Shown here piece after piece: positions 16,509 to 25,453 of a stretch of 64,000 bases of DNA. A program made the translations under genes and the position numbers. The notes beneath the pieces were generated by a model that searched no databases, was not told where the DNA came from, and was given only the letters and a program-made list of their open reading frames with translations. Each line of letters starts with the position of its first letter. Positions within the stretch are counted from its first letter, which is position 1. Origin of the DNA: Novosphingobium sp. (lineage in GTDB: Bacteria > Pseudomonadota > Alphaproteobacteria > Sphingomonadales > Sphingomonadaceae); contig NZ_JADZAT010000010.1 of NCBI RefSeq assembly GCF_020852455.1, positions 434,001 through 498,000 of the forward strand, given 5' to 3'.

Positions 16509-17732
16509 TCAAAAATTGCGCCGGTCGCGCGTCGCCAGCAGGCGCAGGCGCAGCGCGTTGAGCTTGATGAAGCCCGCCGCATCCTTCTGGTCATAGGCGC
16601 CGGCGTCATCCTCGAAGGTCACGTGGCGTTCCGAATAGAGGCTGTCGGGGCTCTTGCGGCCAACCACCTGGGCCAGGCCCTTGTAGAGCTTGAGCCGGAC
16701 GGTACCGTTGACGCGGGCCTGGCTGTGATCGATTGCGGCCTGCAGCATTTCGCGTTCGGGCGCGAACCAGAAGCCATTGTAGATCAGCTCGGCATATTTC
16801 GGCATCAGCTCGTCCTTGAGGTGCGCCGCGCCGCGATCGAGCGTGATCTGTTCGATCCCGCGGTGCGCGCGGGCATAGATCTCGCCGCCGGGGGTTTCGT
16901 ACATGCCGCGGCTCTTCATGCCGACAAAGCGGTTCTCGACCAGATCGAGCCGGCCAATGCCGTGCTTCTTGCCCAGCGCGTTGAGCTCGGTCAGCAAGGT
17001 CGCCGGGCTCATCGCCACGCCGTTCAGCGCCACGCCATCGCCCTTCTCGAAATCGATGGTGATATATTCGGGGGTATCGGGCGCATCCTCGGGATGGTCG
17101 GTGCGCGAATAGACATAGTCCGGGGTTTCTTCCCACGGATCTTCCAGCACCTTGCCTTCGCTGCTGGTGTGCAGCAGGTTGGCGTCGGTCGAGAACGGGC
17201 TTTCGCCGCTCTTGTCGGTCGGCACCGGGATCTGGTGCGCTTCGGCCCAGGCGATCAGCGCGGTGCGGCTGGTCAGGTCCCATTCGCGCCAGGGGGCGAT
17301 CACCTTGATCTCGGGCGCGAGGGCATAGGCCGACAGTTCGAAGCGGACCTGATCGTTGCCCTTGCCGGTGGCGCCGTGGGCAATCGCATCGGCGCCGGTT
17401 TCGCGGGCGATCTCGATCAGGCGCTTGGAAATCAGCGGCCGGGCGATGCTGGTGCCCAGCAGATAGTCGCCTTCATAACGGGCATTGGCGCGCATCATCG
17501 GGAAGACGAAATCGCGGACGAATTCCTCGCGCAGGTCATCGATATAGATGTGTTCGTCCGGCACGCCCATCAGCTTGGCCTTGGCGCGCGCGGGTTCCAG
17601 TTCTTCGCCCTGGCCAAGGTCAGCGGTGAAGGTCACCACTTCGCAGCCATAGGTTACTTGCAGCCACTTGAGGATGACCGAGGTATCGAGGCCACCGGAG
17701 TAGGCAAGGACGACGCGCTTGATATCGGACAT
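16509..17732 (-). CDS. argG: argininosuccinate synthase
   Basis: A 407-residue ArgG, which joins citrulline and aspartate using ATP in arginine synthesis. The N-terminal P-loop is [14 protein letters not shown] (residues 8-20), and [13 protein letters not shown] and [14 protein letters not shown] are signature segments. Length is normal. It stands alone and is divergent from the DUF1801 gene. Its 3' end is marked by the octamer hairpin element, which may act as its transcript end. Confidence 0.97.
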   Translation of the reverse strand: MSDIKRVVLAYSGGLDTSVILKWLQVTYGCEVVTFTADLGQGEELEPARAKAKLMGVPDEHIYIDDLREEFVRDFVFPMMRANARYEGDYLLGTSIARPLISKRLIEIARETGADAIAHGATGKGNDQVRFELSAYALAPEIKVIAPWREWDLTSRTALIAWAEAHQIPVPTDKSGESPFSTDANLLHTSSEGKVLEDPWEETPDYVYSRTDHPEDAPDTPEYITIDFEKGDGVALNGVAMSPATLLTELNALGKKHGIGRLDLVENRFVGMKSRGMYETPGGEIYARAHRGIEQITLDRGAAHLKDELMPKYAELIYNGFWFAPEREMLQAAIDHSQARVNGTVRLKLYKGLAQVVGRKSPDSLYSERHVTFEDDAGAYDQKDAAGFIKLNALRLRLLATRDRRNF

Positions 17733-17805
17733 GGCTGGTTTTCCGCTGGATTGGCGTTAAGATTCGGCTGCGCCCCTAGGACATGGATGGCGGGAGGGCA
17801 AGCAA

Positions 17806-18240
17806 ATGGCCAAGGCGGAACTCAAGACCACGGCAACCGAAGTCAGGGTTGCGGACTTCCTCGCCGCAGTGCCCGATCCAAGCCGCCGCGAGGAGGCTGC
17901 CGTGATCGACGCGTTGCTGCGTAAGGTCACCGGGTGCGAGCCGAAGATGTGGGGTCCCTCGATCATCGGCTATGGCAGCTACAACTACAAATACGACAGC
18001 GGCCGCGAGGGCACCATGTGCCGCGCCGGGTTCAGCCCGCGCAAGGCCGAACTGGTGATCTATGCGATGGGCGGTCCGGCCGAAAGCGCTGAGGGCGAAG
18101 CGCTGCTCGCCCGGCTGGGCAAGCACAAGCGCGGCAAGGGCTGCCTCTATTTCAGGAAGCTGGCCGACGTTGATCTGGCGGTGCTGGAGCAACTGTTTGT
18201 TATCAGTTGGCAAACCATGAATGCGCGATACCCGGACTGA
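17806..18240 (+). CDS. DUF1801 domain-containing protein
   Basis: A 144-residue small soluble protein of the DUF1801 (YdhG-like) fold. The pattern VADFLAAVPDPSRREEAAVIDALL followed by PKMWGPSIIGYGSYNYKYDSG and ending CLYFRKLADVDLAVLEQL is typical. Function is unknown. The ATG at 17806 follows GGGAGGGCAAGCAA. The acyltransferase gene starts 24 bases downstream, so the two may be cotranscribed. Confidence 0.85.
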   Translation: MAKAELKTTATEVRVADFLAAVPDPSRREEAAVIDALLRKVTGCEPKMWGPSIIGYGSYNYKYDSGREGTMCRAGFSPRKAELVIYAMGGPAESAEGEALLARLGKHKRGKGCLYFRKLADVDLAVLEQLFVISWQTMNARYPD

Positions 18241-18264
18241 ACCGGGCCGCAGAGGGGATTGAGC

Positions 18265-19590
18265 ATGGGCATGTGGTCGAAAGCAGCCGAGATGGCCGGC
18301 AAGGCCCCGCCCGAGCGCAATCGCTATGTCGATTTCCTGCGCGCCATGTCGATCCTGGCAGTGGTGGTGGGGCACTGGCTGGTCGCCGCGCCCTATATGC
18401 AGGACGGGGCGGTGCAGGGCGGGCATCTGCTGGGTATCGTGCCGTGGACCCAGTGGCTGACCTGGCTGTTCCAGGTGATGCCGGTGTTCTTCTTTGTCGG
18501 CGGCTTTTCGAACGGCATGTCGTGGTCTGCCACGCAGCGCAAGGGCGGGTCCTATTCAGACTGGCTGGGCGGCCGGGTGCAGCGCCTGATCAACCCGGTG
18601 ATGCCCTTGTTTCTGGTCTGGGCGCTGTTTGCGCTGTTCGGTACCGCAGCGGGGGTGGAGCGCGGGGTGGTCAAGATGGCGGCGCAGCTGGCCTTGATCC
18701 CGGTCTGGTTCCTGGCGGTTTACCTGCTGGTTTCGGCGCTGGTGCCGCTGAGCCACGCGGCCTGGCGGCGCTGGGGCATGGGCAGCTTCTGGGCGCTGGT
18801 GGCGGCCGCGGTGCTGGTCGATCTGGCGTCAGTGTTCGGCGGGGTGCCGGTGGTCAACTGGCTCAACTTCCTGTTCGTCTGGCTGGCAGTGCACCAGCTT
18901 GGCTATTGCTGGCAGGAAGGCCGGTTCAAGGCGCCGCTGGCCTGGGGACTGGTTTCGCTGGGCATTCTGGGCGCGCTGGTCAAGTTCGGGCCCTATCCGC
19001 TGGCGATGATCGGCGTGCCGGGCAGCGACCTCTCCAATTCGATGCCGCCCACGCTGGCGCTGCTGGCGCTGGGCAACATGCAGATCGGGCTGGTGTTGGC
19101 GGTGGAGCCGACGATGCGCCGCCTGCTCGACAAGGCCTGGCTGTGGACCGCGACCGTGCTGGTCAACGGCATGATCATGACCGTCTACCTGTGGCACCTG
19201 ACCGCCTTCGTGCTGGTGATGGTCGCTGCCTGGCTGATGGGCGGGACGGGGCTGCATGCCGCGCCGGGCAGCGGCGCGTGGTGGCTGGCCCGCCCGGTCT
19301 GGTTCGCGCTCTACATCGGCGCGCTGCTGCCGCTGATCGCGGTGTTCTCTCCGTTTGAGCGGATGGGCAGCGCGGCGGGCAAGGGTGAGGTTCGCCAGGT
19401 GCCGCATTGGCGCCTGCTACTGGGCCTGGCCCTGATCTGCCTGGGGCTGACGCTGACTGCGGCGATCAGCATCGCCAGCCCCGAGGGGGTCACGGGCCTC
19501 AGGGTCTGGGTGGTGGCACTGCCCTTCATCGGGGCGGCGCTAGTGGGATTTGGTCCGGCCTATACGCTTGCGCGGCGGTTTGCGCGCTAG
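18265..19590 (+). CDS. membrane acyltransferase (acyltransferase family 3)
   Basis: A 441-residue integral membrane protein with about ten hydrophobic helices. NRYVDFLRAMSILAVVVGHWL is the opening helix of acyltransferase family 3, with the conserved Arg and His. Such enzymes O-acylate sugars, lipids or polysaccharides in the inner membrane; the acceptor here is unknown. The ATG at 18265 has GAGGGG at a good distance; a TTG at 18259 is also in frame. It converges with the winged-helix regulator gene nine bases away. Confidence 0.85.
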   Translation: MGMWSKAAEMAGKAPPERNRYVDFLRAMSILAVVVGHWLVAAPYMQDGAVQGGHLLGIVPWTQWLTWLFQVMPVFFFVGGFSNGMSWSATQRKGGSYSDWLGGRVQRLINPVMPLFLVWALFALFGTAAGVERGVVKMAAQLALIPVWFLAVYLLVSALVPLSHAAWRRWGMGSFWALVAAAVLVDLASVFGGVPVVNWLNFLFVWLAVHQLGYCWQEGRFKAPLAWGLVSLGILGALVKFGPYPLAMIGVPGSDLSNSMPPTLALLALGNMQIGLVLAVEPTMRRLLDKAWLWTATVLVNGMIMTVYLWHLTAFVLVMVAAWLMGGTGLHAAPGSGAWWLARPVWFALYIGALLPLIAVFSPFERMGSAAGKGEVRQVPHWRLLLGLALICLGLTLTAAISIASPEGVTGLRVWVVALPFIGAALVGFGPAYTLARRFAR

Positions 19591-19599
19591 GTCGCAAGC

Positions 19600-20175
19600 T
19601 CAGGTTAGCAGGCGAGCCGAAGCGCCCAGATGTTCAAAATAACGTGCCATTCGTTCAGCGGCGCTATCCGAAAGCGAAATGAAGGCACGCCGTCGATCTC
19701 GGTCATCTTCAGTGCGGTCCAACAGACCAACTTCAAGGAGTTGCTGAATCCAACGCAGGGCCGTTGTTGAGGGTACACCTGACGCAATGCAGGCTGATGT
19801 GACTGACACGCGTTCGTGCTCAGCGCGCGCGGCGGTCAGGTCGAGCAGGATGTCCCAAGCAGGGTCGGCAAATAGTCCATCATCGAAATACTGCGATCGC
19901 AAACGTCGTTGTCGCAAGATGTTCCTGATCAACCGGGGGTCAGGCAGGGGCGGGCGGACCTGGCGCTTGATGAGCGAGCCTTCATCTGCACGAAGATCGC
20001 TCGCCGTGCGTGCCAGCTCACCAAAAAGGAAGGAACGCGTAGGCATTGACGATTCACTAGTCGGATCAGTAGGTCGGATGCTGCTGTTCGATACCTCTTG
20101 GGCAAGCGAAACGATTTGCTGTCCCAATTCAAGCAGCTTTCGAGTGAGATCGATCTGATCGGGCGTTTCAGCCAT
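19600..20175 (-). CDS. MarR-like winged-helix transcriptional regulator
   Basis: A 191-residue regulator. The N-terminal 70 residues look like a helical, partly disordered segment. From about residue 90 it has RSQYFDDGLFADPAWDILLDLTAAR, then the winged helix: VSVTSACIASGVPSTTALRWIQQL (recognition helix) and a wing ending RRAFISLSD. This composite is recurrent in sphingomonads. It is the last gene of a four-gene minus-strand cluster behind the tethered LuxR protein, and has its own GAGG ribosome binding site before the ATG at 20175. The target is unknown. Confidence 0.8.
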   Translation of the reverse strand: MAETPDQIDLTRKLLELGQQIVSLAQEVSNSSIRPTDPTSESSMPTRSFLFGELARTASDLRADEGSLIKRQVRPPLPDPRLIRNILRQRRLRSQYFDDGLFADPAWDILLDLTAARAEHERVSVTSACIASGVPSTTALRWIQQLLEVGLLDRTEDDRDRRRAFISLSDSAAERMARYFEHLGASARLLT

Positions 20176-20196
20176 GTCGCGCCTCGGCAGGCGCAG

Positions 20197-20652
20197 CTAG
20201 CCGACTTTCTGAAACCGAGTCCAATCCGGATAGCTGCCGAAGCGCGCCTCGCGACGAGAGTGCGCGACAATCCCGACCAGCAAGACCAGATACTCCAAAT
20301 AGAATGGAATGACGGTCATCCCCCAGTAGACGCCGACAATGGCGTTGAGCTTCATCAACGCGGACAAATGTCCCGCGACTACAATTAGCTGTAGGGCGCA
20401 GATTGAAATTGGCCACCATCGGTTTGCTCTCAGCGCAATCCACAAAAGGCAGGCGAAAACTCCAAGATCAAGCCCGAGACGGAACCAATTGACTGTCCTA
20501 AAGTCCGGTCGCCCCGCAATCAGGTTGGTCATGAGTTCAAGCGTGAATACGATGACGAACGTCGCCGCCGCGTACTTCTCTGGCGCACCGCCGCTGCGCA
20601 TGGCGCGCAGTGTAATAAATGCCAGAAGGATTACGCTGACCCAAAATCGCAT
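20197..20652 (-). CDS. small integral membrane protein
   Basis: A 151-residue protein with four to five hydrophobic helices (FWVSVILLAFITL, AAATFVIVFTLELMTNLI, LGVFACLLWIAL, ICALQLIVVAGHL, YLEYLVLLVGIVAH) and a basic C-terminal tail. I recognise no family. The ATG at 20652 opens directly into the first helix; there is no obvious Shine-Dalgarno sequence. It lies between the coiled-coil and winged-helix genes with gaps of 38 and 21 bases, so it is likely in the same transcript. Confidence 0.7.
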   Translation of the reverse strand: MRFWVSVILLAFITLRAMRSGGAPEKYAAATFVIVFTLELMTNLIAGRPDFRTVNWFRLGLDLGVFACLLWIALRANRWWPISICALQLIVVAGHLSALMKLNAIVGVYWGMTVIPFYLEYLVLLVGIVAHSRREARFGSYPDWTRFQKVG

Positions 20653-20690
20653 TGAGCCATTCGACGGCGAAGTTACTGACAAGTCAAGGA

Positions 20691-21020
20691 CTAAGCCGCT
20701 GCAACCCTTGCCGTCTTCATGGGTTCTCGCCAATTGTCGGGGCAATCGGTCGCCGGTCCGCCCATTTCACGGTCGATTTCCAGCAGGCGTCCGTGCACGC
20801 GGGCAAGGTCACCACCGGCTGACAGCAGTGATTGCTGTGATCGGGACAGGCGCAGCAGGGCATCCTGGCCTTCGAAGCGTTTGGCATTTGTATCGCGTCG
20901 AGCGGTAACCAGGGACGCGAACAGCTCGGTCTGCTTGAGCAGAGCTTCGTTCAAAGCATCTTCGGCATCGTTCAGCTCACGAGAAATACGGATTCGTGCA
21001 ACGTCAGCGCTCATCGACAT
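20691..21020 (-). CDS. small coiled-coil hypothetical protein
   Basis: A 109-residue, mostly helical protein. Residues 10-85 show heptad-like spacing of hydrophobics (ELNDAEDALNEALLKQTELF) typical of a coiled coil. It has no signal peptide or membrane segment. GGAG lies eight bases before the ATG at 21020. It starts 50 bases after the tethered LuxR gene and probably belongs to its operon. A role as a partner or anti-regulator is only a guess from context. Confidence 0.65.
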   Translation of the reverse strand: MSMSADVARIRISRELNDAEDALNEALLKQTELFASLVTARRDTNAKRFEGQDALLRLSRSQQSLLSAGGDLARVHGRLLEIDREMGGPATDCPDNWREPMKTARVAAA

Positions 21021-21070
21021 CGGATCTTCTCCAGCAGGCCAACTGGCCCCTATTCGGTTTCAGATACCGC

Positions 21071-21586
21071 TCAAGGATGGGCTGCTATCAATGTCGACAA
21101 TTCAACATAGATCGCAAACCCGCCAAGGACGCTTGCCACAATCAGAAAGGCGATCGCTGCGATCGCTCCAATCCTGGCAAGGATGCCCCAGCGCCCCTCG
21201 AACAGCTTCGGTACGATCTGAACGCGCTGATTGCTCCATTCCGGAGCAGGCTGCCTGCCTGCTAACGGTTCGGACTGGATGAATAAACGCTCCGGGTCGG
21301 ACCGATCACCAACTTCCAGCTCGATGGCCGGTTTGCCGATATGGGATTCTTCATATGTCGCTTGCTGACACACAGAGACCAGTTCCCTGTAACTCAATGC
21401 CAGTTCACTGCGGCTGCTCGCCCCTAGCTTTCGCTTAGCCGCTTCGATCCGTTGATCGACGGTATGTGGCGAAATTCCCAGATGACGTGAAATTTGTTTT
21501 GAAGTCATGTGCTTAATCAGAAGGTCAAGCGCTTCACGCTGCTTTTCTGACAAGCAGGAAAGATCACTTGGCTTCGCCTCGTTCAT
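21071..21586 (-). CDS. LuxR-type HTH protein with C-terminal membrane anchor
   Basis: A 171-residue protein. The N-terminal part (about residues 8-70) is a LuxR/GerE-type HTH: LSEKQREALDLLIKHMTSKQ, then ISRHLGISPHTVDQRIEAAKRKLG. A linker of about 60 residues leads to one hydrophobic helix near the C terminus (ARIGAIAAIAFLIVASVLGG), with a short tail beyond it, so the DNA-binding domain is cytoplasmic and membrane-tethered, as in ToxR-like regulators but with opposite domain chemistry. It has no receiver domain. The ATG at 21586 is preceded by GGGGG; a longer frame exists but has no ribosome binding site. It is first in the cluster. Confidence 0.8.
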   Translation of the reverse strand: MNEAKPSDLSCLSEKQREALDLLIKHMTSKQISRHLGISPHTVDQRIEAAKRKLGASSRSELALSYRELVSVCQQATYEESHIGKPAIELEVGDRSDPERLFIQSEPLAGRQPAPEWSNQRVQIVPKLFEGRWGILARIGAIAAIAFLIVASVLGGFAIYVELSTLIAAHP

Positions 21587-21922
21587 AGCAGTTGCCCCCT
21601 GCAGACACAGAAATTTGTGCGGCCCGGAGCGACGTGGTTGCGGACGTCGCCATCGTCTCCTTATGCTAATCAATCACAGTTACCGATATGAAATGACATG
21701 TTCCTAAATGGAGGTAAATGGTCCTTTTTGCCGTTGAATCTACCAAGGACTCTGGCGATTTTGAAATTTTGTGACAAATCATTAGGTTGAATGGTAAGGC
21801 ACCCCCTTGTAGGCGCCACCAACTCTTATGATCGGATCAGCCGCCTTGACGCCAATGTTGGCCGGCTATTAGCGGTTCGGGCACGACTGTATGGGTCGGC
21901 GGGCAACTTCGAGGTTTGCGCA
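21587..21922. other. AT-rich intergenic region upstream of the tethered LuxR gene
   Basis: About 340 bases with no credible protein gene. The part at 21660-21790 is distinctly AT-rich and should hold the promoter of the minus-strand LuxR cluster, but I cannot point to a convincing -35/-10 pair. A 29-codon reading frame on the minus strand starts at 21653, just after AAGGAG, and overlaps the LuxR start; it could be a leader peptide. Nothing else is visible. Confidence 0.4.
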
Positions 21923-22849
21923 TTAGCGCCTGAATTTCCCCGAGGCCGGGCAAACCGCGACCGTGCTGGTGCGCTGGTCGATCAGGATAGCCGCGCCTTT
22001 CAGGAAATGTGCGCCCACCAGAACTTCCGAAAACTGCGGTGAGACGCGCACTTCGAGATTGCGGCCGGACAGTCCGCCCAGCCCGAATGGTCCGGCCAGC
22101 GTTACCCGGTGGGTTTCGATCTTGCTGTTGGTGAGCGTGCCGACAACCGGTGCGAGCAACGGCTCATTGCTGATGCCTTCATAGAGCGTCTTGGGCAGAA
22201 CAAAGGCGACATTGGCGCCGGTATCGAGATTGCCGGTCACCACGGTCCCGCCGATCGAAACCGGCACGCGGAACGCCTTCTCATAGGTCATCGCGCCGGC
22301 CATGTCCGGACGCAGCCGGGCACTGCGGGTGAAACGGATCCGGCCCTTGGGGTAGTCGATCACCAACAGGCCATCGGCAAAGAATTCGCGCCCCAGGATC
22401 CCGGCAAAGGCTGCTTCGGGCGCAAGCCTGCTGCGATAATCGCGGGTGATGACGTCGATATCCTTGCGCACCAGTCCGCCGAATTTGAGCGATCCGATCC
22501 GGACCAGCGGGACCTTGGCCTGCTTCACCCCGTCGGAGGTCTGACCTTCGGACACCTGCGGCAGCGCCAGCGCGGCAGTCAGCCCGCTGTCGGCGCGGCC
22601 CATGCCGCTGGCCCCGGTATCCAGCGCGAAGATGTAGGGTCCCTGGCTGTTGACCGATGCTTCGACATAGATCCGGCCATCGATCTGGCGGAAGGGAACG
22701 TCGATCAGGTTGCCGTTGCCGCTTTGCGCCAGCGAACAGGCACTGGATGCGGGCCTGCTTGCCGCCAACGCAGGGAAGGGGACAAGCGCGATTGCGGCGA
22801 TGACGAGCCGGGACGCAAGGCGCCGGTATGCTGCAGTGGGAGTAGCCAC
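21923..22849 (-). CDS. secreted retropepsin/pepsin-like aspartic protease
   Basis: A 308-residue protein with a signal peptide (RLVIAAIALVPFPALAA) and two aspartic-protease motifs, ALDTGASGMG (Asp77) and NLDTGANVAF (Asp209), each followed by a hydrophobic segment (FAGILGREFF, VLVGAHFL). Two DTG motifs in one chain suggest a pepsin-like pseudo-dimer that needs no partner. It probably acts in the periplasm. I chose the GTG at 22849 because GAGG precedes it by five bases; a TTG at 22888 would add 13 residues. Confidence 0.8.
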   Translation of the reverse strand: MATPTAAYRRLASRLVIAAIALVPFPALAASRPASSACSLAQSGNGNLIDVPFRQIDGRIYVEASVNSQGPYIFALDTGASGMGRADSGLTAALALPQVSEGQTSDGVKQAKVPLVRIGSLKFGGLVRKDIDVITRDYRSRLAPEAAFAGILGREFFADGLLVIDYPKGRIRFTRSARLRPDMAGAMTYEKAFRVPVSIGGTVVTGNLDTGANVAFVLPKTLYEGISNEPLLAPVVGTLTNSKIETHRVTLAGPFGLGGLSGRNLEVRVSPQFSEVLVGAHFLKGAAILIDQRTSTVAVCPASGKFRR

Positions 22850-23055
22850 GGTTACCTCATCTTGGTGTGTTACTGATATAAGGCGCAAATACAGATGGCG
22901 TCAATCGCCATTCACCGCCCGGTGCGCAGGCCCAAAAAAATTGGCCGGGGCGAAACCGGCGGTGAGACAATTTTTTCGATTTGCCAGACGGTAAGCCGTG
23001 CTGTTCGCCTCTGGATATCGTTTCAACATTGTCATGAGATCGGGAGAGAATTGCT

Positions 23056-23550
23056 ATGAACAAGAAAGTGGCGGCCATTGGTCTGGCCTGCATGTGCCTG
23101 TCCACCATGGCGATCGGTGGCCAACCGAAGAGTGCGCCTTCACCGTTCCTTGGCAAATGGGCGCTGGATGTGAACAGCATGCCCGTAACCTACGGAGCGC
23201 CGCCGAAAAGCGTGACTTACGAATTCGTCGACAAGGGCGATGGGCGCTGGGAAACGCGCATTCACATTGTCGATGACGGGCACGGGGTGCGTGACATGGC
23301 GATCAGCTATCGCCGCGATGGAAACGCGAATACCGGCAGCGGCTATAGCGGGGAAGGCGATACTGCAGCGGTCAATTCCCCGGCACCCAATGTGCTGGTG
23401 ATGAGCCTGGCCAGGGAAAAGAAGCTGGAATCGGTCCGCGTCTATGCGATTTCGGCCAATGGCAAGGAAATGACCGAATCCGCCGCTGATGTTGACGATC
23501 AGGGTGTGCCTTTCGTCCGCAATTTCCGCTTTACCCGGATCGGGAACTAG
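23056..23550 (+). CDS. small secreted protein of a sphingomonad family
   Basis: A 164-residue protein with a signal peptide (VAAIGLACMCLSTMAIGG). The mature part SPFLGKWALDVNSM...PKSVTYEFVDKGDGRWE and the repeated beta strands suggest a small lipocalin-like or META-like barrel; I know many sphingomonad relatives but no function. GGGAGAG precedes the ATG by eight bases. It converges with the CFA-synthase gene, four bases separating the stops. Confidence 0.75.
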   Translation: MNKKVAAIGLACMCLSTMAIGGQPKSAPSPFLGKWALDVNSMPVTYGAPPKSVTYEFVDKGDGRWETRIHIVDDGHGVRDMAISYRRDGNANTGSGYSGEGDTAAVNSPAPNVLVMSLAREKKLESVRVYAISANGKEMTESAADVDDQGVPFVRNFRFTRIGN

Positions 23551-23554
23551 GCCG

Positions 23555-24832
23555 CTACTCAGCCGCCTTACGCTCAAGGTGCCATTCGGGCGCCGCGTCC
23601 AGTGCTGAAAGGCGCGCTGCCTCTGCCGCGATATAGTCGCGGGTCATTGGCAGCGCGCTGCGGCGCTTCACGCTCTGGATGTGGAAGTTGACCATGCTGC
23701 CGTGGCGAAAGCTCTGCTCGGCCCCGGCCAGGTAGAACTGCCACATCCGGAACAGGCGGGCATCGTACAGCGCGGTAATCTCTGCCTGGTGCAGGGTGGT
23801 GCGGCGGTACCATTCGGCCAGCGTGTGGGCGTAGTGATAGCGCAGCACCTCCACATCGCCGATCTCCCACCCGGTCTTTTCGCAGGCGCTGACCAGTTCG
23901 CTCAGCGCCGGGATATAGCCGCCGGGGAAGATGTACTTGCGGGTCCACTTGTCGGTGGTGCCCGGGCCATTGGTGCGCCCGATCGTGTGGGTCAGCATGA
24001 TCCCGTCGTCGGCCAGCAGGCTGTGGGTCGTGGCGAAATATTCGCGCAAGTGCGGCGCACCGACGTGTTCGATCATGCCGACGCTGGTGATCCGGTCAAA
24101 CGGGCCGGAGACGTCGCGGTAGTCGATCAGCTGGAACTTCACCCGGTCGGCGACGCCCGCTTGCTCGGCGCGTTCGTTGGCGAAGCGGACCTGATCGGGC
24201 GCCAGGCTGACGCCCAGTACCTCGATCCCGAAATGGCGGTGCAAATAGAGGCCGAGCCCGCCCCAGCCGCAGCCGATATCGAGCAGACGCATACCCTGAC
24301 ATTTGCCAGGTTCCAGCCGCAGCTTGGCCGCGATCAGGGCTTTCTTGTCCAGCTGCGCGCGCTCCAGCGAGTTCGCCGGATCGGTGAAATAGGCCATGGT
24401 GTATTGCCGGTCCTCGTCAAGGAACAGCTCATAGAACTGGCGGGTCAGGTCATAGTGGTGGGTGACGTTGCTGCTGGCCTTGGGCCGCAGGTTGATCTGG
24501 TCGGCCTTGGCAAAGGCCCAGTCGATCCCGCGCTTGACCGGATTGGGGGCTGAAATGCTGCCCCGGCCGCGATTGGCGTTCTTCATCACCAGCAGGACCA
24601 TGTCGCGGATGTCATGCGGCGGCTCAACCACCAGCCGCCCGTCCATATAGGCTTCACCCGCACCGACGCGTGGATCCCTGGCCACATGCAGCGCCGCTCC
24701 CTTGTCGGTGAAACGGATGGTCACCGGATCAGCGGCCAGATCGCCATAGCGGTATTCGCTGCCGTCATGATCGAGCACACGCAGCTGGCCTTCCCTGACC
24801 ATCGCGCGCAGCATCTTGTCGAGCAGCCACAT
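23555..24832 (-). CDS. cyclopropane-fatty-acyl-phospholipid synthase family protein
   Basis: A 425-residue SAM-dependent enzyme of the CFA-synthase family, which adds a methylene bridge to unsaturated phospholipid acyl chains or related modifications. The SAM site is RLLDIGCGWGGLGLYL; SNVTHHYDLTRQFYELFLD and TSVGMIEHVG are conserved active-site segments, and RKYIFPGGYIP follows as usual. Length is normal. It is the third gene after the SDR and TMEM165 genes (42-base gap), so a membrane-stress operon is possible. Confidence 0.92.
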   Translation of the reverse strand: MWLLDKMLRAMVREGQLRVLDHDGSEYRYGDLAADPVTIRFTDKGAALHVARDPRVGAGEAYMDGRLVVEPPHDIRDMVLLVMKNANRGRGSISAPNPVKRGIDWAFAKADQINLRPKASSNVTHHYDLTRQFYELFLDEDRQYTMAYFTDPANSLERAQLDKKALIAAKLRLEPGKCQGMRLLDIGCGWGGLGLYLHRHFGIEVLGVSLAPDQVRFANERAEQAGVADRVKFQLIDYRDVSGPFDRITSVGMIEHVGAPHLREYFATTHSLLADDGIMLTHTIGRTNGPGTTDKWTRKYIFPGGYIPALSELVSACEKTGWEIGDVEVLRYHYAHTLAEWYRRTTLHQAEITALYDARLFRMWQFYLAGAEQSFRHGSMVNFHIQSVKRRSALPMTRDYIAAEAARLSALDAAPEWHLERKAAE

Positions 24833-24874
24833 GCCGCGCAGGCTATGCCTCCGCGTGCCCGTTGTAACCCTGAT

Positions 24875-25453
24875 TCAGGTGAACCAACCGAGGATTTCGG
24901 CGAGTTGCCAAAGTCCCAGCACCAGGAACAGCAATGCGGCGAGGGTGCGGGTCAATTTCATCGACAGCCGCCGCTCGATCGCTTCGCCCAGGAACACCGC
25001 CGGGCCATTGGCCAGCATCATCCCCAGCGTGGTCCCTGCCGCAACCGTGACGATCGACTGGTAATGCGCGGCCAGCGCGATGGTGGCGATCTGGGTCTTG
25101 TCGCCCATCTCGACCAGGAAGAAGCTGACCAGCGTGGTCAGGAAGGCACCACCGGCGCTGCGGACGCTTTCCTCATCCTCGTCCAGCTTGTCGGGCACCA
25201 GCGTCCAGGCGGCCATCGCCACAAAGCCTAGCGCCACCGCGATGCGGAACCAGGGCGCTTCGAGCAGCCCGGCAACCTGCTGGCCAACCAATGCGGCGAG
25301 CGCGTGGTTGGCGATGGTGGCGGCAAAGATCCCGGCCAGGATCGCCCAGGGCGCGCGCAGCCGCGCGGCCAGCACGATGGCCAACAGCATGGTCTTGTCG
25401 CCGATCTCGGCAAGGGCCACCACGGCGGTCGAGGTCAGGAAGGCTTCGGTCAT
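24875..25453 (-). CDS. TMEM165/GDT1 family cation transporter
   Basis: A 192-residue membrane protein with six helices in two inverted halves. Each half carries the family motif: VVALAEIGDKTMLLAIVL and SFFLVEMGDKTQIATIAL. Bacterial members (MneA type) export Mn2+ or exchange Ca2+/Mn2+ for protons. The gene overlaps the SDR gene by four bases (ATGA), so it is coupled. I see no yybP-ykoY manganese riboswitch, as the start lies inside the upstream gene. Confidence 0.9.
   Translation of the reverse strand: MTEAFLTSTAVVALAEIGDKTMLLAIVLAARLRAPWAILAGIFAATIANHALAALVGQQVAGLLEAPWFRIAVALGFVAMAAWTLVPDKLDEDEESVRSAGGAFLTTLVSFFLVEMGDKTQIATIALAAHYQSIVTVAAGTTLGMMLANGPAVFLGEAIERRLSMKLTRTLAALLFLVLGLWQLAEILGWFT

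Noticed and set aside
24875..25453. Manganese (yybP-ykoY) riboswitch before the TMEM165 gene
   Set aside because: The start codon overlaps the upstream SDR gene by four bases, leaving no leader; nothing resembling the conserved loops is visible.
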